Under the pieces are notes generated by a model. It did no database searches. It was not told the origin of the DNA and was given only the letters and a program-made list of their open reading frames with translations. A stretch of 43,714 bases of DNA from a virus, in the IMG/VR virus record IMGVR_UViG_3300023171_000319, positions 1 to 43,714 of that record; one strand, 5' to 3'. Positions 30,482 through 37,316 of this stretch are shown piece after piece. Every line of letters starts with the position of its first letter. Position 1 is the stretch's first letter. A program made the position numbers and the translations under genes.

Positions 30482-30948
30482 GCGGCACGCGGCGCGCGAA
30501 GAGTTGCAACCGTCTCGAGCCGCGTGTCGATCATGGCGCGCATCTCGCGGAGCTCAGCTTCCATGCCGAGCAGTTCCTGGTGCGTGACGACGCCATCCAG
30601 TTCCGCGTCGATCGCCTTCTTGAGCAGCGCGCAGGTCGATACCGACAGCGGCTTGTCATCTGTCGAGCAGACGGCATCCTTCGGCACAATGCGGACACCG
30701 TAGAGGTCGGCGATGTCGGATAGGGCGGAACCCTCAACCGCGTGGACGTCCCACAGGCGTTTGGCGTCGGTCCCTGCCCCGGCCATCACGTTGCCGACCT
30801 GCTTGGTCGACAGGTCCATGACGAAAGCGAGGGCCTTCTGGCTACCGAGCGACGACTGCGCACGTGCGAGGCCGAGCGTGACCGCGGACTGGAACTCGAC
30901 TTCCGTTACGGCCGATTTGGAAGGAACGACGTTGCTGCGCTGCGTCAT
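30478..30948 (-). CDS. CII-like phage regulatory protein
   Basis: This 156-aa protein has a helix-turn-helix near residues 37-58 (QKALAFVMDLSTKQVGNVMA) and a middle with KRLWDVHAVEGSALSDIADL. A C-terminal coiled helix (ELLGMEAELREMRAMIDTRL) probably oligomerises it. The layout resembles phage regulators placed early in the lytic operon, downstream of cro. GGAGAGG precedes the ATG. It may control replication or establishment of lysogeny. Confidence 0.6.
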   Translation of the reverse strand: MTQRSNVVPSKSAVTEVEFQSAVTLGLARAQSSLGSQKALAFVMDLSTKQVGNVMAGAGTDAKRLWDVHAVEGSALSDIADLYGVRIVPKDAVCSTDDKPLSVSTCALLKKAIDAELDGVVTHQELLGMEAELREMRAMIDTRLETVATLRAPRAA

Positions 30949-31175
30949 GTAGACACCTCTCCATTATGGAATTGATCGAGAGCACCCGCTGGCAAGACGC
31001 GCCGACGCCGATCCGCTTGGCCGTCGCGCGCGCCCTGATCCTGCTCTGCGCGGGCTGGCACGTTGACGACGTGATGCGCTTCCTGCCCGAGCTTGTCGGA
31101 GACGGTGCCGCAGAGACCTTGCCAGCAGGGATCAGGGCAGCCTTCGCGGCCACAGTGGATGCAGAGGGCGGTCAT
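30945..31175 (-). CDS. small Cys-rich protein (CIHCGREGC)
   Basis: The 76-aa frame starts TALCIHCGREGCPDPCWQGL after its ATG, a zinc-ribbon-like N-terminus. The second half is Arg/Gln-rich and less convincing. Both ends form ATGA overlaps, which supports it. A plus-strand frame over the same DNA also looks protein-like but lacks a ribosome binding site. Confidence 0.5.
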   Translation of the reverse strand: MTALCIHCGREGCPDPCWQGLCGTVSDKLGQEAHHVVNVPARAEQDQGARDGQADRRRRVLPAGALDQFHNGEVST

Positions 31176-31390
31176 GCTGCGGCCGGCCCGAGCCACGCGG
31201 AACTGGAGCAGGAGCAACCACCGCGCCAACGACACGACGCGCAACGACCTGCCATGTCCGATCGGAGCTCGACTTCCTTCATCGCAACGATACGCATGCA
31301 ATGAGATTGGCTCTCAGACTCGACACGACGGACACGCTCGATCGGCCAGTGCTCCATGCCAGTCGGCTTGGGTCGATCCTCGCGCCCCAT
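31172..31390 (-). CDS. 72-aa small protein with Cys-rich tail
   Basis: It begins MGREDRPKPTGMEHWPIERV and later contains MKEVELRSDMAGRCASC. The start overlaps the upstream stop (TGATG) and the end overlaps the next start (ATGA). No family recognised. Confidence 0.45.
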   Translation of the reverse strand: MGREDRPKPTGMEHWPIERVRRVESESQSHCMRIVAMKEVELRSDMAGRCASCRWRGGCSCSSSAWLGPAAA

Positions 31391-31566
31391 CACAAAACCG
31401 CCCCAACAGCAGCAGGACGAGGCTTGCGATGACTGTTGACCAAGGCGGCGAACGCGATGGTGAACGTGAACGACGTGCCAGTGACCGGATGCCCCGACAC
31501 AAGACCCAGCAGCCACAAGAGGACCGCCAGCGCGATCATCTCGGCGAAGGCTTTGAGCCACGCCAT
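31390..31566 (-). CDS. 58-aa hydrophobic membrane protein
   Basis: The frame starts MAWLKAFAEMIALAVLLWLL and has a second hydrophobic segment around TSFTFTIAFAALV. Its ATG overlaps the GIY-YIG gene's TAA. It is probably a small inner-membrane protein of the early lytic region. Function unknown. Confidence 0.55.
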   Translation of the reverse strand: MAWLKAFAEMIALAVLLWLLGLVSGHPVTGTSFTFTIAFAALVNSHRKPRPAAVGAVL

Positions 31567-31931
31567 TATGCCGCGACCTGCTGGTCGGCGGGCTTGCGGG
31601 GCTTGGCGGCGTTGTGATGAATGTTGAACAGCCTGTGGCCCAACCGGGAGAACAGCCCGATCATCTGGGACTCTCTCTCAAGGGCAGCGGCTTCTGTCGT
31701 TTGTCCGATCAGCGCGACCATCTCGACGTCGCTGGTGTTCAGCCAATTGGCGAATGGACTGCTGCTGCTGGACGCGCGCTTGGCGTTTGCCCGGTGCGAC
31801 TCCAACCGCCTCACAGGGTCTTTGCTGAAGCCGACATAGCGGATCTCGATCGACCCAGCTTCGCGGAGCAAATAGACGTGGTAGCCTTGCGGCATCGCGT
31901 CCGTCAGCAGCATGGCGTCAATGTCGATCAT
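31566..31931 (-). CDS. GIY-YIG endonuclease
   Basis: This 121-aa protein has the GIY-YIG core near its N-terminus: YHVYLLREAG (17-26), IRYVGFSKDPVRRLESH (30-46) and a later acidic helix with ALERESQMIGLF. The glycines of the classical motif are changed (HVY/RYVG), as in many phage versions. There is no DNA-binding extension, so it could be a homing nuclease core or a host-DNA degrading enzyme. It lies directly downstream of the Cro-like gene, overlapping it by ATGA. Confidence 0.85.
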   Translation of the reverse strand: MIDIDAMLLTDAMPQGYHVYLLREAGSIEIRYVGFSKDPVRRLESHRANAKRASSSSSPFANWLNTSDVEMVALIGQTTEAAALERESQMIGLFSRLGHRLFNIHHNAAKPRKPADQQVAA

Positions 31932-32155
31932 GCCGCTGCCACCTGCTCAACAGGTGCCTTGCGCGGCGTGATGGCGAGCAAGTCGCTGACCCCGACCTTG
32001 CCGCGGGTGGCCTCCACGATCTTCACCGCCAGCGGCAGGGACGGACGACGTTGACCGTATGCAATCTTGCGGATGGTGCTGCGGGGCTGACCAAGGCGAT
32101 CGGCGAAAGCCGAGACCCCTTCTTCGGTCGCGCGGAGGTGGTCCAGAAGCGTCAT
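31928..32155 (-). CDS. Cro-like helix-turn-helix regulator
   Basis: This 75-aa protein has a helix-turn-helix at about 14-36 (VSAFADRLGQPRSTIRKIAY) followed by GQRRPSLPLAVKIVEATRGK. This is the pattern of Cro/YdaS-type regulators. It is the first gene of the leftward lytic operon and faces the repressor gene. A perfect operator-like palindrome (32165-32181) lies 10 bp upstream of its ATG, so binding there would block its own expression. AAGG precedes the ATG at 32155. Confidence 0.85.
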   Translation of the reverse strand: MTLLDHLRATEEGVSAFADRLGQPRSTIRKIAYGQRRPSLPLAVKIVEATRGKVGVSDLLAITPRKAPVEQVAAA

Positions 32156-32164
32156 AACCTTGAC

Positions 32165-32181
32165 GTACCCCATCCGGGTAC
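32165..32181. promoter_or_regulatory. operator-like palindrome between cro-like and repressor genes
   Basis: GTACCC-CATCC-GGGTAC is a perfect 6-bp inverted repeat. A plus-strand TTGACG (32160-32165) abuts it, and AATAAT (32194-32199) lies near the repressor start. It is a likely binding site for the repressor and Cro-like protein. A clear leftward promoter was not found. Confidence 0.65.
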
Positions 32182-32197
32182 ATCGAACAAGCAAATA

Positions 32198-32614
32198 ATG
32201 TGCCCTACTGGTGGCCTTGGCTACGCAGCCTTTCCTTGCAAAAGCGCGTCCGTGCTGCCCAACAATATCGCCTCTTACCGCAAAGCGGCCAACTTGACGC
32301 AGGTTGGCCTTGCGGAAGCGATCGGCACGACTCGAAGCATGCTGGTGAAGCTGGAGCGCGGTGAGCGCCCACTGACCGGTGAGTGGCTAGAGAAGATCGG
32401 GAGTGCGGTAGCGGTATCACCGCATCTTCTTATCGCACCGCCCGACGCGCTTCCTAATGAAGAACAGTTGGGGCAAATGCTTGCGTCTGCGCAGCAATCA
32501 TTGCCAGCGGGGCTGCCCTATTCCGAATGGCCTCGAGCTGTTGCTTCAGAGTTGCACATGCGGCTTCGCACGCTTTCAGGTGATCGGACCAGTGACGATA
32601 CCCAGGCGAACTGA
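32198..32614 (+). CDS. XRE-family phage repressor (short, no protease domain)
   Basis: The protein has an XRE helix-turn-helix (IASYRKAANLTQVGLAEAIG, then TRSMLVKLERGERPLTGEWL) and a short helical C-terminal part. There is no LexA-like S24 peptidase domain, so RecA-driven self-cleavage is not encoded. It probably maintains lysogeny. The ATG at 32198 gives 138 aa; the GTG at 32252 (120 aa) fits the usual family N-terminus better. Neither has a good Shine-Dalgarno sequence. An ATG start could be leaderless if TTGACG at 32160 is the -35. Confidence 0.82.
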   Translation: MCPTGGLGYAAFPCKSASVLPNNIASYRKAANLTQVGLAEAIGTTRSMLVKLERGERPLTGEWLEKIGSAVAVSPHLLIAPPDALPNEEQLGQMLASAQQSLPAGLPYSEWPRAVASELHMRLRTLSGDRTSDDTQAN

Positions 32615-32752
32615 CCGGCACGCTTTTCTCGCGTAGCCGATTCGCCTCCGTCTGCCACCACGCCAAACGCGATGGTAGCACCGCACATTCCAATACGCAG
32701 TTGCGGCAGCCGATGTCGCACGCTGGCCTGTTGAGGGTCAAAAATTGTCCCA
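32454..32752 (-). CDS. possible antisense Cys-rich protein (doubtful)
   Basis: A 98-codon minus-strand frame contains ACDIGCRNCVLECAVLPSRL and a coiled segment KACEAACATLKQQLEAIRNR. It overlaps the 3' end of the repressor by 161 bp on the opposite strand. Part of it lies in the otherwise empty gap 32615-32935. It looks protein-like but has no clear ribosome binding site and may be a shadow. Confidence 0.3.
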
Positions 32753-32832
32753 TAAATCCGTTACTCCATACCACGCGTTCTGCGAACGTTCCAACCGTGG
32801 GCGTCAATCTCCTACAAGACAATAGCGAAATA

Positions 32833-32849
32833 ATACCCGCATAGGGTAC
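32833..32849. promoter_or_regulatory. operator-like palindrome upstream of rightward promoter
   Basis: ATACCC-GCATA-GGGTAC repeats the 17-bp pattern of the site at 32165, with one arm base changed. It lies 10 bp before the -35 box of the rightward promoter. Confidence 0.6.
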
Positions 32850-32858
32850 AGAAAGTTC

Positions 32859-32887
32859 TTGACGGTGTGCCCGCTGCGGGTACATAC
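32859..32887 (+). promoter_or_regulatory. rightward early promoter with embedded operator
   Basis: TTGACG (32859-32864) is followed 16 bp later by TACATA (32881-32886). The third palindrome GTGCCC-GCTGC-GGGTAC (32867-32883) fills the spacer and touches the -10. This would drive the rightward operon from 32936 and be shut by the repressor. The remainder of 32615-32935 shows no gene on the plus strand. Confidence 0.6.
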
Positions 32888-32935
32888 AGGCCCCAGCAAG
32901 ACGGCGCATCCGGCCCGTCTCCTGGAGAAGCCACG

Positions 32936-33367
32936 ATGGCTACCGAACCGAACATCACCGCCGAGCAGCGCGCGAATCTCGCGAAGCTGGCGGCGTACCT
33001 TCGCACCCTTCCTGTCGAATACCCCGACTTCGCGATGAGCGCCTTCGTTCAGGACGGTGCTGGCGGTGGGCACGACAAGGCGTACGTGCCGGTCTGCGGG
33101 ACTGCGGCCTGCGCGGCTGGTCACGGACCTGTGGCCGGGATCGCGCCCCTCGATGGCGAGACTTGGCTTGTCTATTCTCGTCGCGCCTTTGCTACCGGTG
33201 ACGAGTGGCAGTGGTGCTTCGATGAAGATTGGAGCCAGATCGACAATACCGCACACGGCGCGGCTGCCCGCATCGAATATTTGCTGAACACCGGCCTTCC
33301 CGGAGACTGGGAAGAGCAAATGTTCGGCGAGATCGATGCCGTCTATCAGTTGGTCACCGCGGCATGA
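32936..33367 (+). CDS. phage protein of the CGTxxCAAGHG family
   Basis: This 143-aa protein has an N-terminal helix, then VPVCGTAACAAGHGPVAGIA with two cysteines and a histidine. RRAFATGDEWQWCFDEDWSQ and a C-terminal GAAARIEYLLNTGLPGDWEE follow. I recognise this pattern from alphaproteobacterial phages, where it is uncharacterised. GGAG precedes the ATG. It is the first gene of the rightward early operon. Confidence 0.7.
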   Translation: MATEPNITAEQRANLAKLAAYLRTLPVEYPDFAMSAFVQDGAGGGHDKAYVPVCGTAACAAGHGPVAGIAPLDGETWLVYSRRAFATGDEWQWCFDEDWSQIDNTAHGAAARIEYLLNTGLPGDWEEQMFGEIDAVYQLVTAA

Positions 33368-33606
33368 CCCCCGCCAACATCATCCCCTTCCCGGCGCCCT
33401 CGGTGTTCGAGAGCGAGGCAACGGTCGCCGCGTTTCTCAACCCGCAGCCTGTTCGCATGAGCGCCGCAGACGCGTGGGAAGCCGGACGGGAGCGCCGGAT
33501 CGCCACGATGGAAAGCTGGTCGGCGTTCGCGAAGACCCCGACCGCCCGCGGCTACTCGCTGACCGCTGCTGACCGTGAAGCCCTCCGTCCTGTGGAAGGT
33601 CGCTAA
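33364..33606 (+). CDS. 80-aa hypothetical early protein
   Basis: It begins MTPANIIPFPAPSVFESEAT and is helical after residue 25. Coupled to the previous gene by ATGA. No motif recognised. Confidence 0.55.
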   Translation: MTPANIIPFPAPSVFESEATVAAFLNPQPVRMSAADAWEAGRERRIATMESWSAFAKTPTARGYSLTAADREALRPVEGR

Positions 33607-33607
33607 A

Positions 33608-33832
33608 ATGGCCACTGTCCTGGCATTTTCCCGCGCGCTGTCCACGCAGGTCCACGACCTCGCCACGACCCGGCAGCGTATCGATAGCCTCGCCGAAACC
33701 GACGACGCCGCAACCGGTGAACTCTGGAACGCGCTGACCGATCGCAAGGCGCTGCTCGAGGACGAGATCAAGGCTGACTTCTACGCGCTTACCGGCGTGT
33801 CGGCTGACATGTTCTTGGCGGCTCTGTCGTGA
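33608..33832 (+). CDS. 74-aa helical early protein
   Basis: It begins MATVLAFSRALSTQVHDLAT and is predicted to be all-helical with a coiled segment. GGAAGG lies upstream of the ATG. The stop overlaps the next GTG (GTGA). Unknown function. Confidence 0.55.
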   Translation: MATVLAFSRALSTQVHDLATTRQRIDSLAETDDAATGELWNALTDRKALLEDEIKADFYALTGVSADMFLAALS

Positions 33833-34158
33833 GTGCGCCCACCGTATCAGTGCTGTTAGCCAAGCACGTCGGCGACATGCTGTACGAGATCGCTGCCGAC
33901 CTGTCCCTGCACGGCCGCGAGAACGGCTACGGCTCCGGCATGGGTGTCCGCGCCCGCATCGAATGGTCACCGCATTATACGACCCAGCCGTTCCATGTGT
34001 TCCTGGACGAAGGGTTGAGCACCTTCCAAGGGTCCGGGTCTGACGCTGGTGCAGCCTTGCTTGCTGCCAACAGCAAGCGCCAGTCGCATTATGAACGTCT
34101 CGCCACCCGTTCCGCCCCGGCTATCGACGCTGTTCTGTCGGGAGGGTCTGCATCGTGA
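33829..34158 (+). CDS. 109-aa hypothetical early protein
   Basis: It starts at GTG 33829 overlapping the preceding TGA. It contains LLAKHVGDMLYEIAADLSLH and a beta-like segment ARIEWSPHYTTQPFHVFLDE. No family recognised. Confidence 0.5.
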   Translation: MSAPTVSVLLAKHVGDMLYEIAADLSLHGRENGYGSGMGVRARIEWSPHYTTQPFHVFLDEGLSTFQGSGSDAGAALLAANSKRQSHYERLATRSAPAIDAVLSGGSAS

Positions 34159-34403
34159 GCGGCGCTGTCGAAATCCCTCCTGGGATGGTCGAATGGCATG
34201 GTGGCGACGTTGCACCGGCCGACTGGGACGGCGGGCCTTACCTCTGCCGCGACGGCAAGATGTACCACATGCGCGGCTACGGCTGGGGACACGGCACGCA
34301 TTGCTGGAACCCGACCGCCGACTGGGACCGCATCGCCTACACACCCACGCCGGCCGCAATCGCCGCCGCCACCCCCTCGCAAAATACGGAGACAGGCCGA
34401 TGA
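34155..34403 (+). CDS. 82-aa DWDGG-module protein
   Basis: Residues 10-65 read GMVEWHGGDVAPADWDGGPY with DGKMYHMRGYGWGHG and DRIAYTP. The same order of motifs closes the large mosaic protein at 38046-39680 (residues 476-531). It is therefore a free-standing copy of a reusable module, rich in Trp, Gly and His. GTGA overlap couples it to its neighbour. Function unknown. Confidence 0.65.
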   Translation: MSGAVEIPPGMVEWHGGDVAPADWDGGPYLCRDGKMYHMRGYGWGHGTHCWNPTADWDRIAYTPTPAAIAAATPSQNTETGR

Positions 34404-34609
34404 GTGCGCCATGCAACGAGCCGGCATTCCCGGTTAATGGAGTTACCCGGTTTCCTGGCATGTCGTTGCGGGACTGGTTTGCCGGCCAAGCGATCGCGGG
34501 CATCGAAGCTGCCGGATTTGCGTACGCAGAGGCTCAAGTTGCTGCCGATGCATACAAGCTAGCCGACGCCATGCTGCTCGCCCGCGCCACCGGGGAGGCT
34601 CGGCCGTGA
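34400..34609 (+). CDS. 69-aa GMSLRDWFA-type protein
   Basis: It contains TRFPGMSLRDWFAGQAIAGI followed by a helix with AYKLADAMLLAR. This arrangement is frequent in uncharacterised phage proteins. The ATG at 34400 overlaps the preceding stop. Confidence 0.65.
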   Translation: MSAPCNEPAFPVNGVTRFPGMSLRDWFAGQAIAGIEAAGFAYAEAQVAADAYKLADAMLLARATGEARP

Positions 34610-34782
34610 TCGTCAACCACGCGCACCCCATTCATGACGGGTTCTGCCGCTGCCGGACATGCAAGCCGTCGCCAGTCGGCCAACGTTCGGCATCGCTTAC
34701 CCGCGTCCGGCTCGGCACCGCTGGGATTGCCGCCGTTGCGATCGCGCTGATTGCGGCTCGGGCTGCGGGGGTGGTTTCGTGA
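34606..34782 (+). CDS. 58-aa protein with zinc knuckle and membrane helix
   Basis: It begins IVNHAHPIHDGFCRCRTCKP after its GTG, a Cys/His cluster, and ends in a hydrophobic helix (AGIAAVAIALIAARAAGVVS). GTGA overlaps occur at both ends. It is likely a small membrane-associated protein; function unknown. Confidence 0.6.
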   Translation: MIVNHAHPIHDGFCRCRTCKPSPVGQRSASLTRVRLGTAGIAAVAIALIAARAAGVVS

Positions 34783-35426
34783 ACGCGCCGGCCGCACCCG
34801 AGCGTTACAATCGGCTGACGCTGGTCCAGCGTGACGCTGGCAGAACTGGCGACGGACACATCAAATCCGCATGGCTTTGCGATTGCGGGGTCTCGTTCGA
34901 GTCCGCTTATTCGCGCGTCAAGAGCGGTGCGTCGGCATCTTGCGGGTGCCTTGCTCGCGAAAAATGGTCCGCCAGTGCGACCAAGCACGGCGGGAAAGGC
35001 ACTTCAGAATACGGCTCTTGGATCGCAATGAAGCGCAGGTGCGAAACGCCTACCGATAAAGACTATGCCGGGTACGGCGCGCGTGGGGTTACGGTCTGCG
35101 CCGAATGGTCCGCCGATTTCGCGGCGTTCCTTGATCACGTCGGCAAACGCCCGGCTGGCACCACCCTAGATCGCATCGACGCGACGCGCGGCTACGAGCC
35201 GGGAAATGTGCGGTGGGCGACACCCCAGGTTCAGGGCCGGAACCGTCGAGGCACGTTCGTCTGGAACATCAAGGGCCAGACGTTCGGCAGCATCACCGAA
35301 GCGGCAACGCACTTCGGCGTCAGCGAGCATTCGGTTTCGAGGTGGGTCAATGGCGCTTTCGACAAGCGCCGGAACACTAGGACCGCACCGCGCCCCGATT
35401 GCACCGTCGAGCGGAGGTACGCATGA
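34779..35426 (+). CDS. HNH/AP2-like homing endonuclease
   Basis: This 215-aa protein has a zinc-binding N-terminus (LCDCGVSFES, ASCGCL), then YGSWIAMKRRCETPTDKDYA, YGARGVTVCAEW, TTLDRIDATRGYEPGNVRWA and QGRNRR. These are the ordered motifs of free-standing phage homing endonucleases. A C-terminal helix-turn-helix (EAATHFGVSEHSVSRWVNGA) probably reads DNA. The GTG at 34779 overlaps the previous stop. It is immediately upstream of the YqaJ exonuclease gene. Confidence 0.85.
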   Translation: MNAPAAPERYNRLTLVQRDAGRTGDGHIKSAWLCDCGVSFESAYSRVKSGASASCGCLAREKWSASATKHGGKGTSEYGSWIAMKRRCETPTDKDYAGYGARGVTVCAEWSADFAAFLDHVGKRPAGTTLDRIDATRGYEPGNVRWATPQVQGRNRRGTFVWNIKGQTFGSITEAATHFGVSEHSVSRWVNGAFDKRRNTRTAPRPDCTVERRYA

Positions 35427-36103
35427 CGATCGTCTATCACCCTGAAATTGAGCAGGGCAGCACGGAATGGCTGGCTATACGCTGCGGCGTATTGAGTGCT
35501 TCTGAGATGAAGCTGATCCTGACGCCCACGCTGAAGGTCGCGAACAACGACAAGACGCGGGCGCATGCCTACGAATTAGCAGCCCAGCGCATCACCCGGT
35601 ACGTCGAGCCGCATTACATCGGTGACGATATGCTGCGCGGCCACGAGGACGAGATCCGCGCGCGCCTGGCATACACCGAGGCGTTCGACGCCGTCACCGA
35701 GTGCGGGTTCGTCACGAACAACCGGTTCGGCTTCACGATTGGCTATTCACCGGATGGCTTGGTCGGCGATGACGGACTGATCGAGTGCAAATCTCGCCGG
35801 CAGAAATTTCAGGTGCAGACGTTCGTCGATGGCACGCCGGAAGAACACTTCCTGCAGCTGCAGACCGGCTTGCTCGTCACCGAGCGGGATTGGATCGATT
35901 ACGTCTCGTACTCGGGCGGCATGCCGATGGCTGTCATCCGCGAGGGTGTGAACGAAGCCACACAAGCCGCGATCGTCGAAGCCGCCACGTCCTTTGAACA
36001 GCGCGTCGCCGACATCATCGGCGAATACGAAACCCAACTTTCCGCCGGCCGCATCCGCTGGGTGCCGACCGAGCGTGTCATTGAACAGGAGATATATCTG
36101 TGA
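35423..36103 (+). CDS. YqaJ-family viral exonuclease (lambda Exo-like)
   Basis: This 226-aa protein resects double-stranded DNA ends for recombination. Motifs are QGSTEWLAIRCGVLSASE (11-28), YSPDGLV with D111, LIECKS with E121/K123, and EEHFLQLQTGLL (140-151). These are the catalytic set of YqaJ nucleases. A partner annealing protein is expected; the closest candidate is 36654-37316. It is flanked on both sides by homing endonucleases. Confidence 0.93.
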   Translation: MTIVYHPEIEQGSTEWLAIRCGVLSASEMKLILTPTLKVANNDKTRAHAYELAAQRITRYVEPHYIGDDMLRGHEDEIRARLAYTEAFDAVTECGFVTNNRFGFTIGYSPDGLVGDDGLIECKSRRQKFQVQTFVDGTPEEHFLQLQTGLLVTERDWIDYVSYSGGMPMAVIREGVNEATQAAIVEAATSFEQRVADIIGEYETQLSAGRIRWVPTERVIEQEIYL

Positions 36104-36657
36104 CCAGTGAGTTCCGCACAGTGCCGGGGTTCACTGATTATGAAGTGAGCGCATCGGGCTGCATAAGGCGCCGGGTTGCTAGCAAGCGCGGCCACCCGGC
36201 GGGCAATATCGTCCGGCCTTGGCTCAATAACGCTGGCTATTCCATCGTTACAATGTCCGGCCCCGATGGCGCGAAACGTCGGCCTGTCAGCCGTGTAGTT
36301 TGCGAGGCATTCCACGGCCCCGCACCGACGCCGGAGCATCAGGCCGCTCATAACGATGGCGACCCCGGCAACAATCACGCGAGCAATCTCCGTTGGGCGA
36401 CGCGCGTAGAGAATATGGCTGACTGCTTACGCCACGGAACCCGGGCAATCGGGGATCGCCACGGGCGCAAGACTAAGCCCGATCAGACATGTCGCGGAGA
36501 GAAGCACGGCGGGGCGAAGCTGACCAGCGAAGCCATCCGAACGATCCGGCTGCACCCTGCCGCAATCGGAACAGGTGTCGCACTCGCCCGCCAATTTTCC
36601 GTCAGCGCATCGCTGATTTGTCGCATCCGTAAGAACAAAGCCTGGAGGCATTTATGA
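36100..36657 (+). CDS. HNH homing endonuclease with NUMOD4 domain
   Basis: This 185-aa protein has a NUMOD4-like N-terminus (VPGFTDYEVSASGCIRR, 8-24) and an HNH core (HQAAHNDGDPGNNHASNLRW, 80-99). The C-terminal helix-turn-helix is ALARQFSVSASLICRIRKNK. Such genes spread by cutting unoccupied sites. It starts at a GTG overlapping the exonuclease stop and its stop overlaps the next ATG, so insertion kept the coupling. Confidence 0.88.
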   Translation: MTSEFRTVPGFTDYEVSASGCIRRRVASKRGHPAGNIVRPWLNNAGYSIVTMSGPDGAKRRPVSRVVCEAFHGPAPTPEHQAAHNDGDPGNNHASNLRWATRVENMADCLRHGTRAIGDRHGRKTKPDQTCRGEKHGGAKLTSEAIRTIRLHPAAIGTGVALARQFSVSASLICRIRKNKAWRHL

Positions 36658-37316
36658 GCACAGATATGAGTTCCGTCATCGTCGCGAAATCCGACCAGAT
36701 CAACGCCGACGACCTGATCGCCGGCCCCCGCGTCGTCACGATCGCTAGCGTGAAGATCAACCCCGGCACCGAGCAGCCTGTGCAGATGGCATTGGAGGGA
36801 ACGGACAAGCTGTTCCGCCCGTGCAAGACTGTCAGCCGCGTTATCGTTGCGCTTTGGGGAGCCGATGCCAGTCAGTATGTCGGCAAGTCCCTGCGCCTGT
36901 TCCGCGACCCGAGCGTCACATGGGCAGGCGTCAAGGTTGGCGGCATCCGTATCGACCAGGCATCCCACATCGATGGCGAAAAGTCGCTGGTCGTGAAAGA
37001 GAGCCAGAAGGTCAGCAAGCTCCACAAGATCAGGCCGCTGGTCGTCGAACAGAAGGTCGACGAAGCCGCTGTCTGGGCTGAAACGCAGATCGCCGCAATC
37101 AAGGGCGCAACCGACATCGAAGCCCTCGATCGGGTAATGACGCTTGCCGCGAAAGGTATCGCTAAGCTGCGCGCCAACAGGACCGAGTTGAGCGACAAGA
37201 TCGGCGAGACGGAAGAACGCCGGCGCGACGAGCTGGCCAACCCTGCCGCATCCGAAGGCCGCGACCAGACCGACATGGGCGATGGCTTCACCGACGATCA
37301 GGAGTTCGTCGCGTGA
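36654..37316 (+). CDS. recombination-associated phage protein, probable partner of YqaJ exonuclease
   Basis: This 220-aa protein contains SDQINADDLIAGPRVVTIAS, FRPCKTVSRVIVALWGADAS, LRLFRDPSVTWAGVKVGGIR and ASHIDGEK. I recognise this family from phages where it sits next to exonucleases, without a proven role. The N-terminal two-thirds look beta-rich and could form an OB-like fold. The C-terminus is acidic and ends DDQEFVA, as in SSB-type tails. It may bind or anneal single strands. Confidence 0.6.
   Translation: MSTDMSSVIVAKSDQINADDLIAGPRVVTIASVKINPGTEQPVQMALEGTDKLFRPCKTVSRVIVALWGADASQYVGKSLRLFRDPSVTWAGVKVGGIRIDQASHIDGEKSLVVKESQKVSKLHKIRPLVVEQKVDEAAVWAETQIAAIKGATDIEALDRVMTLAAKGIAKLRANRTELSDKIGETEERRRDELANPAASEGRDQTDMGDGFTDDQEFVA

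Noticed and set aside
30966-31304. Plus-strand ORF with protein-like beginning (MELIESTRWQDAPTP)
   Set aside because: No Shine-Dalgarno sequence, and the minus-strand frame over it has ATGA overlaps at both ends. The second half loses coding character. It remains a weak alternative to 30945-31175.
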